This document shows positions 43,796 through 52,956 of a stretch of 64,000 bases of DNA, one piece after another. A program made the translations under genes and the position numbers. The notes under the pieces are model-generated. The model did not search any database. It worked only from the letters and a program-made list of their open reading frames with translations, and was not told the origin of the DNA. The DNA lies in contig QHMG01000005.1 of NCBI GenBank assembly GCA_003258725.1, positions 1 to 64,000 of the forward strand, given 5' to 3'. The stretch comes from Candidatus Melainabacteria bacterium (GTDB lineage Bacteria; Cyanobacteriota; Vampirovibrionia; Gastranaerophilales; Gastranaerophilaceae). The stretch's first letter is position 1. Each line of letters begins with the position of its first letter.

Positions 43796-45163
43796 CTAAA
43801 TCATTTTTAAGACTAAAATTGATGCCAATGCAAAATAAACAGCAAGTCCTAAAACATCAATTGCAGTTGCAATTACTGGACCTGACGCTACAGCTGGGTC
43901 AATATTCATTTTTTTCATTGTAAATGGAGTTAATGTGCCGATTAAGGTTGCAAGTGCCATGTTTATTGCCATTGCGATACCTACGATGAAACCAAGTTCA
44001 AAGTTTTGTTGCCAACCCCAAGTAAATAGGGTTACTAAAACGCCAAAAAATGCACCAATCAATAAACCAATGAAACTTTCTCTTAAAATGTGTTTAATCA
44101 TTGAGCCAGTTGTGATTTGACCTGTTGACAAACCACGTACAATAAGTGTAATACTTTGAGTGCCGATGTTACCTGCCAAACCTGCAAGTAGTGGAATAAA
44201 GATAGCTACAATTGGCAAAGCCTTTAATGTATGGTCAAAACAATTAACGACATTAACTGCGATTAGCTCACCAATTAATGTTACAAAAAGCCATGGTGTG
44301 CGTGCTTTCATTGATGTAAATACGCTACCTTCAAGGATTTCGTCCTCGTCAATGCTACCTGTTGAAATACCAGATGATGCATAAATTTCTTCTGTGGTTT
44401 CTTCTTCCAATGCATCTTGTGCATCGTCCCAAGTTACAATACCTCTAAGGTGATTATATTGGTCTACGACAGGCAAAGAGTCAAATTGGTATTTCATAAA
44501 TACGTCAGAAATGGTGTCTCTATAATCATCAATGTGAAGTTTTACAATGTCCGCATTCATTATGTCTTTAACTTTTGTTTTAAATGATGAAGTTAAAAGA
44601 GTTCTTAACGATAAAACACCCAACAAGTGATCTTGATTATCAGTAACGTAAACGTAATACAAGTCGATGTTGTCTTCTTCCGCTTTTTCTCTAATATAGT
44701 CTAAAACTTCTTTTACCGTCATTTCTTGGGTTACAACCATAAATAACGGTGTCATCATACCACCAGCTGTATCTTCATCGTAGTTCATCAATTCACGAAC
44801 TTCAGAAGAAAACTTTTTAGGTAAAGAATCTAAATATGCTTCAGTATCATCTTCTTCCATATCACCCAAAACGTCGGCTGCGGCATCATGTGGTAAGTTT
44901 TGGATAATTCTTGCAGCTAAATCTGTGTCAATATCTCCCAAAATTTCAACTTGCAAATTTGGTGGAAGATATTCAATCATTTCGGCAGCTTTATCTTCGT
45001 CAATAAGATTGAAACATTCCAAACGCTCTTCTGGCTTTAATTCTTGAAAAATATCAGCTAAATCGGCAGCGTGAAATCCGTTCAATTCTTCAGCTAATTG
45101 AGCGGTGGTTTCGTCGGCTAGGATTTCACGTATTCTATCTACGGTTGTTTGAATATCAATCAT
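43796..45163 (-). CDS. mgtE: Magnesium transporter MgtE
   Basis: 455 residues: an N-terminal superhelical domain (about 1-130), two CBS domains (about 135-260) that sense cytosolic Mg2+, a plug helix, and five membrane helices with the P-L-L-A-G-L-A-G-N-I-G-T-Q pore signature near 335. It forms a Mg2+-gated Mg2+ channel. The ATG lies six bases after TATAAT, and no ribosome site or Mg2+-sensing leader fits in between, so control is probably at the protein level. Confidence 0.93.
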   Translation of the reverse strand: MIDIQTTVDRIREILADETTAQLAEELNGFHAADLADIFQELKPEERLECFNLIDEDKAAEMIEYLPPNLQVEILGDIDTDLAARIIQNLPHDAAADVLGDMEEDDTEAYLDSLPKKFSSEVRELMNYDEDTAGGMMTPLFMVVTQEMTVKEVLDYIREKAEEDNIDLYYVYVTDNQDHLLGVLSLRTLLTSSFKTKVKDIMNADIVKLHIDDYRDTISDVFMKYQFDSLPVVDQYNHLRGIVTWDDAQDALEEETTEEIYASSGISTGSIDEDEILEGSVFTSMKARTPWLFVTLIGELIAVNVVNCFDHTLKALPIVAIFIPLLAGLAGNIGTQSITLIVRGLSTGQITTGSMIKHILRESFIGLLIGAFFGVLVTLFTWGWQQNFELGFIVGIAMAINMALATLIGTLTPFTMKKMNIDPAVASGPVIATAIDVLGLAVYFALASILVLKMI

Positions 45164-45169
45164 AGTTTT

Positions 45170-45175
45170 ATTATA
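45170..45175 (-). promoter_or_regulatory. -10 box six bases before mgtE start
   Basis: On the minus strand TATAAT is followed by AAAACT and then the ATG. The geometry is the same as at nrnA and other genes, and a leaderless transcript is expected. Confidence 0.55.
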
Positions 45176-45239
45176 TCCTAAATATTTTTTTTAGTTTATA
45201 ATAATTTTATTAAGATTTTTTTTTGAAAAGAGGAATTAT

Positions 45240-46979
45240 ATGCTAAAAGATTTATATCTAAACAAAGTTGAAAATGCTATTGATACAGCGATTAAAGCTG
45301 GTAAACTTGGTCAAATGACTGAATATACTACAGGCTCGTTAAATGTTGAAAAGCCAAAAAATCCAGAATTTGGAGATTTTGCAATTAATGTTTCATCATT
45401 AGCAAGAAGTGCAAGAATTGCGCCACCTCAAATTGCGAACGTGATTGTAGAAAACTTAAAGAATGAAGGTTATGAAGTATCAGTAATGGGTGGTTTTATA
45501 AACTTCAAAACTGGTAAAGAGCTTTTAGCTAACGCTATTGAAGAAATTTTTAAAGAAAAAGAAAATTACGGCAAACCTAAAAATATAAAAGCTGAAAAAA
45601 TTAATTTAGAATATGTTTCAGCAAATCCAACAGGTCCTTTTCATATCGGACATGGTCGTTGGGCTGCAATGGGTAGCGCATTAGCAAATCTTTTAAAATT
45701 TTATGGACATGATGTTTACCAAGAATTTTATATTAATGATGCAGGTTCTCAAATCCAAAAATTAGGTAATTCTTTAAAAATTAGAATTAAACAGGAATTA
45801 GGTGAAAATGTTGATTTTCCAACGGATGAAATAGAAAGAAAGAATTTCTACCCTGGAGATTATTTAGTGCCTGTTGCTAAAAAATTCTTAGAAGAGAACA
45901 AAGTATTAGTTGAAAGTGTTAACAAAGATATTGATAAAATTGATTTACAAGTTTTTTGTGATTTTGCAAAAGCTGAAATGGAACGCTTGCAAAGGGCATT
46001 GTTAGATAACTTTAGAGTTCATTTTGATAAATTTTATTCAGAATTAACACTTCATCAATCTGGTAAAGTAGAAGAATCTTACAAAAAGTTAGAAGAAAGT
46101 GGCAAATTGTATGAAAAAGAAGGTGCAATTTGGTTTAAATCTTCTGAATACGGTGATGATGAAGATAGAGTTATAAAAAAAGCAGATGGTTCAAATACAT
46201 ACCTAACTGCGGATATTGCTTATCACAAGGACAAATTAGACAGAGGTTTTGATAGATTAATTAATATTTGGGGTGCAGACCACCACGGTTATGTAGCCCG
46301 TGTTAAGGCTTCTATTGAGGCTTTAGGTTATGATCCAAATAAACTTGAAGTGCTTTTAGGTCAACTAGTAAATCTTGTTATCAATGGCGAACAAACAAGA
46401 ATGGGAAAACGTAAAAATATGATTACGTTAGACGATTTGATAGAAGAAGTTGGTGTTGATGCAACTCGTTTTTGGATGTGTATGAGAGATATTGATAATA
46501 CTCTAGATTTTGATATTGAACTTGCAAAAAAATCAACAGATGAAAACCCTGTATTTTACGTTCAATACGCACATGCAAGAGCTTGCTCAATATTAAGAAA
46601 TGCTGTTAATGACAGAAAAGATACTCAAACTGGTGAAACAATAAAAGCACCTTTGACTAAAGATGAATTAGATAATTTAATCAATAAATTTGACAAAACT
46701 TTAATTGAAAATGATATTGATAGTGCAAAAAAATTAATCTTGAAACTTGAAGAATTCAAATCTACAATCGTAAACTCAGCCAAAAACAGAACAGTTTACA
46801 CAATTTGTAGATATGTTCAAGAGCTTGCAAGCGAATTTCACTCATTCTACAATGCAACAAGAGTAATTACTGACGACAAACAAACTACTCTTGCTCGTTT
46901 ATCTCTTGTTTGTGCTGTTAAATTAGTTTTAGAACAAGGTTTAGGAATTTTAGCCGTATCGGCTCCTGAACACATGTAA
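45240..46979 (+). CDS. argS: Arginyl-tRNA synthetase
   Basis: 579 residues, class I. The N-terminal Add1 domain covers about 1-110. The P-T-G-P-F-H-I-G-H-G signature near 128-137 is the HIGH motif. The KMSKS site is replaced by R-M-G-K-R-K-N near 385, and a degenerate site is common in ArgRS. The DALR anticodon-binding domain ends in the usual A-P-E-H-M. GAGG precedes the start. A strong shared terminator follows. Confidence 0.95.
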   Translation: MLKDLYLNKVENAIDTAIKAGKLGQMTEYTTGSLNVEKPKNPEFGDFAINVSSLARSARIAPPQIANVIVENLKNEGYEVSVMGGFINFKTGKELLANAIEEIFKEKENYGKPKNIKAEKINLEYVSANPTGPFHIGHGRWAAMGSALANLLKFYGHDVYQEFYINDAGSQIQKLGNSLKIRIKQELGENVDFPTDEIERKNFYPGDYLVPVAKKFLEENKVLVESVNKDIDKIDLQVFCDFAKAEMERLQRALLDNFRVHFDKFYSELTLHQSGKVEESYKKLEESGKLYEKEGAIWFKSSEYGDDEDRVIKKADGSNTYLTADIAYHKDKLDRGFDRLINIWGADHHGYVARVKASIEALGYDPNKLEVLLGQLVNLVINGEQTRMGKRKNMITLDDLIEEVGVDATRFWMCMRDIDNTLDFDIELAKKSTDENPVFYVQYAHARACSILRNAVNDRKDTQTGETIKAPLTKDELDNLINKFDKTLIENDIDSAKKLILKLEEFKSTIVNSAKNRTVYTICRYVQELASEFHSFYNATRVITDDKQTTLARLSLVCAVKLVLEQGLGILAVSAPEHM

Positions 46980-46994
46980 TCAATAAACTTATTT

Positions 46995-47035
46995 AAAATG
47001 GCGTTTTTGAGTAAAACTCAAAAACGCCATTTTTT
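46995..47035. terminator. Bidirectional terminator between argS and asparaginase gene
   Basis: An 18-bp perfect stem (46995-47012 with 47016-47033) has a 3-base loop and T tracts on both strands, between two convergent genes. Confidence 0.92.
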
Positions 47036-47042
47036 ATTATTT

Positions 47043-47975
47043 TTAAATTCCTACAAATTTCTTTTCACCAAGAATATCTCCGTGAAGTGTTTTAACTTCG
47101 TGGTCGAACGGAATATTTGCCCAATTCATTTTCTTCAGCATGCTAAGAGTTGTAATCTCACGAGCTTGCATATCGCAATCTAAAATCTTAATTAAAATTC
47201 CGTCAGCTTCTTCTAGGTTTACTACAATACAAAGTCCGCCAGCACCAACTTTTGCGACTAAATTATCAGAACCTTGCATAATTTTTGTGTCTAATCTGTC
47301 TTCACCACCAATGATATACGGGTGATTGCGAAAGGCATTGCGAATTTTTTTGTATTTTTCTGATGTAAATAAGTTTAAGTATCCCTTTAGCATATTTTCT
47401 AATGGCATTGAACAAATTGGGACTCCACAGCCGTCTTTTGTAATTGGATAGTCTTCTTCAATTTCACAAAAATCATAAATTCTATTTTTAATTTCTTGTT
47501 GAAGCGGGTGTTCTAGTTGGTCATAGGTGTCTAAATCCCAACCATTTTTTTTGCAAATGGCTAACATCATAATGTGTTTACCAACGCAATTATTTTGGAA
47601 AATATTAGGTTCTTCACCATTTTTAATCATTTCTTCTAAGGCTGTTTTTGAAATAGGTTTATGAATACCACATCTCAACTTGCTTTCATCAACACCAATT
47701 TTATTTAATAGGTGTTTTGCAAGTTCAACGTGACACTTCTCTCCCGCATGAGAAGCGCAACAAATTGCAATTTCTTCTTCTGTAAAATCTAAGTCATAAT
47801 CAAGTATCAAAGATGCTTGGATAGGTTTTGCGCAAGAACGTAAATAAAACGGATAGCCAAAAGTTTCGCCAAATTCAAATCCAGAAGAAACTACAAAGCC
47901 TAAATGTTCTTGTTCAACAAGTCCATCTCTAAAATATTTTACTAATCTTTGTGGTATGTAGCTATCTGGGTACAT
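47043..47975 (-). CDS. L-asparaginase II-type protein (pfam06089 family)
   Basis: 310 residues. Family signature segments are R-S-C-A-K-P-I-Q-A-S near 47, C-C-A-S-H-A-G-E near 69 with the probable nucleophile region, K-D-G-C-G-V-P near 159 and V-A-K-V-G-A-G-G near 235. These proteins are related to thermolabile/inducible asparaginases of Rhizobium type and serine hydrolases and lack a signal peptide. It begins on the stop codon of the preceding hypothetical gene. Confidence 0.85.
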   Translation of the reverse strand: MYPDSYIPQRLVKYFRDGLVEQEHLGFVVSSGFEFGETFGYPFYLRSCAKPIQASLILDYDLDFTEEEIAICCASHAGEKCHVELAKHLLNKIGVDESKLRCGIHKPISKTALEEMIKNGEEPNIFQNNCVGKHIMMLAICKKNGWDLDTYDQLEHPLQQEIKNRIYDFCEIEEDYPITKDGCGVPICSMPLENMLKGYLNLFTSEKYKKIRNAFRNHPYIIGGEDRLDTKIMQGSDNLVAKVGAGGLCIVVNLEEADGILIKILDCDMQAREITTLSMLKKMNWANIPFDHEVKTLHGDILGEKKFVGI

Positions 47976-48745
47976 TAATTTTTCTTAAACATTGATAATA
48001 ACTTAGCTAATTTAGCTTTTAAAAGCATGTTTTGTTTTTTTAATTCTTCAATTTCAGCAACGTATTTGCTTTCGTTAGCAGTAACACCTTCTGGAATGAT
48101 AGAAGTATCTAAAATAAATCTTTTTCTAGCTTCTTCTTTGATAGTGATTAAAGATGCTGTATCTTTTTCTGTAATGTAACCTAAGTCAATCATAACTTGA
48201 GCAATCTTAGATTTTTGACCAGCAGCAGTAAGTTCTTTTTGTTTTCTGATAGTCATTTCTAATTGGTCAACGTTAATTTTGCCAACACGTTTGAAATATT
48301 CACCTGTTCTAAATCTACCTGACATAAAACCAGCCATTGCAACGATTTTTACAGGAACAGGCGCTTTAATCATATCTGCATCCATTGCAGTCATGAATAA
48401 TTTACAAACTTCTTCAAGAGTCCAAAAACGGTTCAACGCAATTTCCATGATAGAAAGACCTTCGTCTAAATCTTCCATAAACAAGTACATATTTGGCTCG
48501 AAACCTTTTTGACGTTCTTCTAATTCAGATTTACCAACATAAGAAAGAATAGGAACGTACAAATGTAAAAGGTCTTCTTCTTTTCTGTTGATAAAGTCTT
48601 CAGAAAGCAATGATTGTAGGTCTTCGTACAAATGTAAGAAGATTACCTGTTTAATCCAAAGAGGAAACTCTTTTAGCTTTTCTATGAAATTGTTTAATAA
48701 ATTTTTTTTCAAAATACTCTCCATTAAGTATTCTTTTTTATACAT
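47975..48745 (-). CDS. Hypothetical protein with coiled-coil tail
   Basis: 256 residues. The body is helical. Near residues 180-210 the order I-A-Q-V-M-I-D-L-G-Y-I-T-E-K-D resembles the small N-terminal domain of GspE/PilB-type ATPases that binds partners or c-di-GMP. The last 30 residues form a Leu/Lys coiled coil. An in-frame ATG at 48724 is an alternative start. The upstream ATG lies five bases after a TATAAT box. It is translationally coupled to the asparaginase-like gene. Confidence 0.65.
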   Translation of the reverse strand: MYKKEYLMESILKKNLLNNFIEKLKEFPLWIKQVIFLHLYEDLQSLLSEDFINRKEEDLLHLYVPILSYVGKSELEERQKGFEPNMYLFMEDLDEGLSIMEIALNRFWTLEEVCKLFMTAMDADMIKAPVPVKIVAMAGFMSGRFRTGEYFKRVGKINVDQLEMTIRKQKELTAAGQKSKIAQVMIDLGYITEKDTASLITIKEEARKRFILDTSIIPEGVTANESKYVAEIEELKKQNMLLKAKLAKLLSMFKKN

Positions 48746-48803
48746 TATATATTATAATATAAATAAAGGCAAGTTTATTATATAAATATATAAAAGGAAG
48801 AAA

Positions 48804-49310
48804 ATGAGCGTAGATGGATTTTCAATGTCGAGTTTGGGACTACCCAAGGATATAACTTCAGCGCAAATGACAGCGAGTACTGAGCAGGCGGTTTTAAATG
48901 CTGGTGAAAAGGTTGTTGGCAAAATTGACAGAGCTTTAAATAAAAAGATTGATAATAATACAGACGAAGAAAAAGAAAAAAATCAATTTTTTGAAGATGG
49001 TTTTCAAAAAGATGACGATGATGATAACGAAGATGAAAACCAAGAGGAAGAAGCAAAAGGTTTTTCAGTAAATCAAGATGAAATTTTCAATGATGGTATA
49101 GCTAGAAAAAAACGTTTTAAACGCTATAAAGCACCAGTAATAAAAGATCCTGAAAATATAACAATACGTATTAATAATAACTTGAATAATATTGAATTAT
49201 ATAATATAGTAACTAATAAGACTGTTGAGATTATTGATGCGGAAGATTTTGTTAACATGGTTAATAAGCTGGATTATAATTCTGGAATTTTAGTTAATAA
49301 AAATATTTAA
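48804..49310 (+). CDS. FlaG-like flagellar protein
   Basis: 168 residues. Residues 55-95 are a strongly acidic low-complexity stretch. The C-terminal 55 residues (I-T-I-R-I-N-N-N to K-N-I) match the layout of FlaG: a beta strand, E-L-Y-N-I-V-T-N-K-T-V-E-I-I-D and a helix. FlaG affects filament length and normally sits next to fliD/fliS. fliS follows 23 bases later, which supports the call. AAGGAAG precedes the start. Confidence 0.6.
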   Translation: MSVDGFSMSSLGLPKDITSAQMTASTEQAVLNAGEKVVGKIDRALNKKIDNNTDEEKEKNQFFEDGFQKDDDDDNEDENQEEEAKGFSVNQDEIFNDGIARKKRFKRYKAPVIKDPENITIRINNNLNNIELYNIVTNKTVEIIDAEDFVNMVNKLDYNSGILVNKNI

Positions 49311-49333
49311 AGAGGTACAATTTAGAGGTTTTT

Positions 49334-49750
49334 ATGAATCCATATTTAAAGACATATCAAAAAAATGAAGTTGAGACAGCATCTCCAGAAAAAATTTTAA
49401 TTTTGCTGTATGACGGAGCTATTCAGTTTTTAAATAAAGCAAAAATTGCGATGAAGGACAATAATATTGCTGAGATTCACAATAACATAATGAGTTGTGA
49501 AGAAATTATTGAAGAATTCATCAATACAGTAGATGAAGAAAAGGGTGGGGAGTTTGCAGTAAGAATAAAGGCTTTATATCAATATTTTTATAATACTTTG
49601 GTTATGGCGAATATAAAAAAAGACGAGTCTAAAATTGATGAAGTATTGAGACATCTAGTAGATTTGCGTGCAACTTGGAAGCAGGCAATTGCAATCGCAA
49701 ATAGCCAACGTGCCCAATTAAGTTCAGGGGTTTCGGATTACGAAGGTTAA
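49334..49750 (+). CDS. fliS: Flagellin export chaperone FliS
   Basis: 138 residues. M-N-P-Y-L-K-T-Y-Q-K-N-E-V-E-T-A-S-P-E-K at the start and I-L-L-Y-D-G-A-I-Q-F near 26 are diagnostic. FliS binds the C-terminal helix of flagellin, stops it polymerising in the cytosol, and delivers it to the FlhA ring. The operon continues with a FliT-like gene. Confidence 0.93.
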   Translation: MNPYLKTYQKNEVETASPEKILILLYDGAIQFLNKAKIAMKDNNIAEIHNNIMSCEEIIEEFINTVDEEKGGEFAVRIKALYQYFYNTLVMANIKKDESKIDEVLRHLVDLRATWKQAIAIANSQRAQLSSGVSDYEG

Positions 49751-49752
49751 TT

Positions 49753-50124
49753 ATGACTAAGCAATTTGACCAATTAAAAATGTTATACAAACAGGTTTTA
49801 GCGACCTCTGTTGAAGTTAAAAAATTTATAGAAAAAGAAAATTACGACGAGGCTTTATCAAGAGAAACTCACAAAGCACAATTGATTAGCAAAATTAATA
49901 TTGTCAAAAATTCTTTTGATTTAACAGATTTTGAGCAATCTACTTTGAGAAAAATTGTAGAGGATATTCAAAAACAAGAAATGGAAAATATTTCAACTGT
50001 AAAAGATTTAAAAGACGATACAGCTTTAAAACTAAAAGCATTAAAGGCAAAGTCAAAAATTACAAATAAATATTCTGGAGATACAGAACCACAGGAAGGT
50101 TCTATACTAGATTTTAATGAGTAA
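49753..50124 (+). CDS. FliT-like flagellar chaperone
   Basis: 123 residues, nearly all helical, starting two bases after fliS. Size, helix pattern and position fit FliT, which caps FliD and, in some bacteria, restrains the master regulator. The sequence itself has no unique motif, so the call rests on context. The last 20 residues are acidic and probably flexible. Confidence 0.6.
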   Translation: MTKQFDQLKMLYKQVLATSVEVKKFIEKENYDEALSRETHKAQLISKINIVKNSFDLTDFEQSTLRKIVEDIQKQEMENISTVKDLKDDTALKLKALKAKSKITNKYSGDTEPQEGSILDFNE

Positions 50125-50133
50125 TTTTTGCAT

Positions 50134-50139
50134 TATAAT
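50134..50139 (+). promoter_or_regulatory. -10 box six bases before the CDF gene
   Basis: TATAAT followed by ATAACT and then ATG at 50146. It lies just past the fliT-like stop codon, so the transporter appears to have its own promoter. Confidence 0.5.
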
Positions 50140-50145
50140 ATAACT

Positions 50146-51045
50146 ATGGAAATATCAAAAAACGATAAAGCTAAAAAACTTGCAACAACAATTTCAATTT
50201 TTTCAAATTGTGTTCTTATTGCTATGAAAATTGTTGCAGGGATTGTGTCAGGAAGTATCGGGATTATTTCAGAAGCAATACATTCTTTTTCAGACCTGTT
50301 AGCTTCTTTTATTGCGTATTTTTCAGTAATAAAATCGGCAAAACCCGCAGATGAGGATCATTCTTACGGGCATGGAAAATATGAAGATTTGTCAGGTTTT
50401 ATTGAGGGGTGGCTAATTGTTTTTGCTGCACTTTATATTGCATACGAAGCGGTTAAAAAGATTGTATTTCATTCAAATGTTGAAATTAGTGTAGATATTG
50501 GTATTTACGTAATGGCACTTTCGGCTGTAATCAACTGTTTTATAAGTTGGTACTTATTTCATGTTGCTAAAAAAACAAGTTCTATTGCGGTTTATGCTGA
50601 TGCTGAACACTTAAGAACAGATATTCTTTCTTCAGCAGGTGTATGTTTAGGTTTGGTTTTAATCAAAATTACGGATATTCATATTTTAGACCCAATTATA
50701 GCTTTAGTTGTTGCAACAATTATCCTAGTTGCAGGGTTAAAAATTTGTAATCAAGCGAAAAACAATCTTGTTGACAAATCCTTGAGCGAAAAAGAGGTTG
50801 AAAAGATTGAACAAATTGTAGATAGTTTTATTGACGGTTCGGAATTGATTACGATTAAAACCCTAAAAACAAGAAAATCGGGCATAAAAAAGAATATTGA
50901 ACTTGTAATAGAAGCAAATAAAAATATGACTATCGAAAATAGCCATATTCTTTGTGATAAAATTGAGCGAAGATTAAGTGAAACTATTGGTAATACTGAG
51001 GTTTCAATTCATTTAGAGCCGAGTATTGAGCGAGTTCCAGCTTAG
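50146..51045 (+). CDS. Cation diffusion facilitator, FieF/MntE type
   Basis: 299 residues. It has six membrane helices with S-E-A-I-H-S-F-S-D-L near 45 (helix 2) and A-E-H-L-R-T-D near 154 (helix 5), both giving the metal site, and the complete C-terminal cytoplasmic domain that the pump at 15414 lacks. I moved the start from a TTG inside the promoter to the ATG at 50146. It exports a divalent metal (Zn, Fe or Mn) that cannot be told from the sequence. Confidence 0.87.
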   Translation: MEISKNDKAKKLATTISIFSNCVLIAMKIVAGIVSGSIGIISEAIHSFSDLLASFIAYFSVIKSAKPADEDHSYGHGKYEDLSGFIEGWLIVFAALYIAYEAVKKIVFHSNVEISVDIGIYVMALSAVINCFISWYLFHVAKKTSSIAVYADAEHLRTDILSSAGVCLGLVLIKITDIHILDPIIALVVATIILVAGLKICNQAKNNLVDKSLSEKEVEKIEQIVDSFIDGSELITIKTLKTRKSGIKKNIELVIEANKNMTIENSHILCDKIERRLSETIGNTEVSIHLEPSIERVPA

Positions 51046-51112
51046 TAAGGCACTTGAAAAACCTAAAAAAATACGTTAAACTGAATAATGTTACAAATTA
51101 TGAGGATAGCTT

Positions 51113-51721
51113 ATGAAAATGTTTCAAAATAAAAAATCTGTTGCCTTCACACTTGCTGAGATACTTATGGTAATGGGTATCATTGGCGTTGTTGCGGCGA
51201 TTACAATTCCAAATTTAAACAAAAATATTGGTGATCAAGAAAGAGTTGCAAAAGTTCAAACAATGGTCGCTGATGTTGATCAAGCCTATAAAATCGCACT
51301 AAAAAAATATGATGATGAATGGACTACAAATTCTTATGGTCCACGAATTTTAGAGTTTATGCAAACTAAGCTAACTTGTACCACTGCTAATGCATCAAAC
51401 TGTGCTCCACTTGGTTATAAACGACGAGGTTCTGGGGTTTCAACTGGAATTCCAAATCAAGGAGTTGCTGCAACATTTAATGATGGTTCAACAATCTTAT
51501 TTGGTGGTAATATTGCATATATTGACATTGACGGTAAAGGTGGATATCAAACTTTGGGAGTTGATGGCTTTTTAATAGGGTTTGGAGAAAGTGGACTTTT
51601 GATGAACGGCTCTGAAAATGATTCAAATGTAACCAATTACACTTCTTGGATTGTAAAAAATGGAAATGCCGAATATTTACATTGCAATACGGTTAAGAAT
51701 TCAAATATAACCTGCAAGTAA
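51113..51721 (+). CDS. Type IV pilin-like/pseudopilin protein
   Basis: 202 residues. A short basic leader ends K-K-S-V-A before F-T-L-A-E-I-L-M-V-M-G-I-I-G-V-V-A-A-I, the prepilin peptidase site and spine helix, with Glu at position 5. Ala rather than Gly stands before the cut. The remaining globular part has four Cys that could form disulphides. No other pilus or type II secretion gene is close, which is usual for the many dispersed pseudopilins of this lineage. GAGGA precedes the start. Confidence 0.85.
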   Translation: MKMFQNKKSVAFTLAEILMVMGIIGVVAAITIPNLNKNIGDQERVAKVQTMVADVDQAYKIALKKYDDEWTTNSYGPRILEFMQTKLTCTTANASNCAPLGYKRRGSGVSTGIPNQGVAATFNDGSTILFGGNIAYIDIDGKGGYQTLGVDGFLIGFGESGLLMNGSENDSNVTNYTSWIVKNGNAEYLHCNTVKNSNITCK

Positions 51722-51740
51722 TATAAAGTAATAAACATAT

Positions 51741-51779
51741 AAAAAGGCGGTCTTGAATGAAATTCAAGACCGCCTTTTT
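51741..51779. terminator. Bidirectional terminator, GGCGGTC family
   Basis: An 18-bp perfect stem (51741-51758 with 51762-51779) has a GAA loop, between two convergent genes. Its base AAAAGGCGGTC is the same as in the terminators at 2262, 2980 and 37731, but its upper stem is different. Confidence 0.9.
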
Positions 51780-51789
51780 CGTGTTAAAC

Positions 51790-52893
51790 TTAGTTAGCAA
51801 ACCTAAAGTGCATGATGTCACCGTCTTGAACAACGTAGTCTTTACCTTCAAGTCTCATTACACCTTTTTCTTTTGCCATTGCGTAAGAGCCGTTGCAAGC
51901 TAAAAAGTCATCATAAGAAATAACTTCTGCTCGAATGAAACCTTTTTCAAAGTCTGTATGAATTACACCAGCGGCTTGAGGAGCTTTTGTGCCTGCAGTA
52001 ATTGTCCAAGCCTTAACTTCGATTTCACCAGCTGTAATGTATGTTCTAAGGTTCAATAAATGGTAAACTGATTGAATCATTTTTTCAATACCAGAGCTTG
52101 TGATACCAAGTTCTGCTAAATATTCTTTTGCTTCTTCGTTTGATAATTCTGCAAGTTCTTCTTCTATTTTTGCAGAAATAATAACCATTTCAGCACCGTG
52201 TTGTTTTGCATATTCGCCAACTTGTTTGGTGTATTCATTGCCATTTACAACGTCTGTTTCTGAAACATTGGCTGCGTAGATTACAGGCTTGATACTCATT
52301 AATTGAGTTTGGCTTGCAAATTTTAATTCGTCTTCATCTTCGAATAAATCGTTGATGTTGATGAAAGATGCTTCTGAAAGTTTGTCGTAAAGAGTTTGCA
52401 TTACTTTAACTTCCATTTTGGCTTGTTTATCACCAGAGTTTGCGACTTTAGAAGTTTTTGCAATTCTCTTTTCAAGTGATGCCATATCAGCAAGAGCAAG
52501 CTCTGTGTTGATAATTTCAATATCATCTAGTGGATTAACTTTACCCGATACGTGAATTGTATTAGGATCGTCAAAACATCTTACTACTTGAATGATAGCG
52601 TCTGTTTCTCTAATATTTGCTAAGAATTGGTTTCCAAGACCTTCGCCTTTGCTTGCGCCTTTTACAAGACCTGCAATATCAACGAATTCAATTGCAGTTG
52701 GCACAACTTTTGCAGCATGAACAAGTGGTTCAAGTTTGTAAAGTCTTTCGTCTGGAACAGCAACTACACCAACATTAGGCTCAATCGTACAGAATGGATA
52801 GTTTGCACTTTGAGCGTTTTTAGCACTAGTTAAAGCATTAAATAGTGTTGATTTTCCTACGTTTGGTAAGCCTACAATACCTGTTCTTAACAT
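51790..52893 (-). CDS. ychF: Ribosome-binding ATPase YchF (Obg family)
   Basis: 367 residues. The P-loop G-L-P-N-V-G-K-S-T is at 8-16. The G4 motif is changed to N-V-S-E (not NKxD), which explains ATP preference. A central coiled coil and a C-terminal TGS-like domain (A-W-T-I-T-A-G-T-K-A-P-Q-A-A-G near 300) follow. YchF binds the ribosome and is linked to translation and stress responses. AAAGGA precedes the start. Confidence 0.95.
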   Translation of the reverse strand: MLRTGIVGLPNVGKSTLFNALTSAKNAQSANYPFCTIEPNVGVVAVPDERLYKLEPLVHAAKVVPTAIEFVDIAGLVKGASKGEGLGNQFLANIRETDAIIQVVRCFDDPNTIHVSGKVNPLDDIEIINTELALADMASLEKRIAKTSKVANSGDKQAKMEVKVMQTLYDKLSEASFININDLFEDEDELKFASQTQLMSIKPVIYAANVSETDVVNGNEYTKQVGEYAKQHGAEMVIISAKIEEELAELSNEEAKEYLAELGITSSGIEKMIQSVYHLLNLRTYITAGEIEVKAWTITAGTKAPQAAGVIHTDFEKGFIRAEVISYDDFLACNGSYAMAKEKGVMRLEGKDYVVQDGDIMHFRFAN

Positions 52894-52956
52894 TATAATT
52901 TTTCCTTTATGTTTGTGTGTACTCGTTAATTATACAACAAACATAAAAGGTGGATT

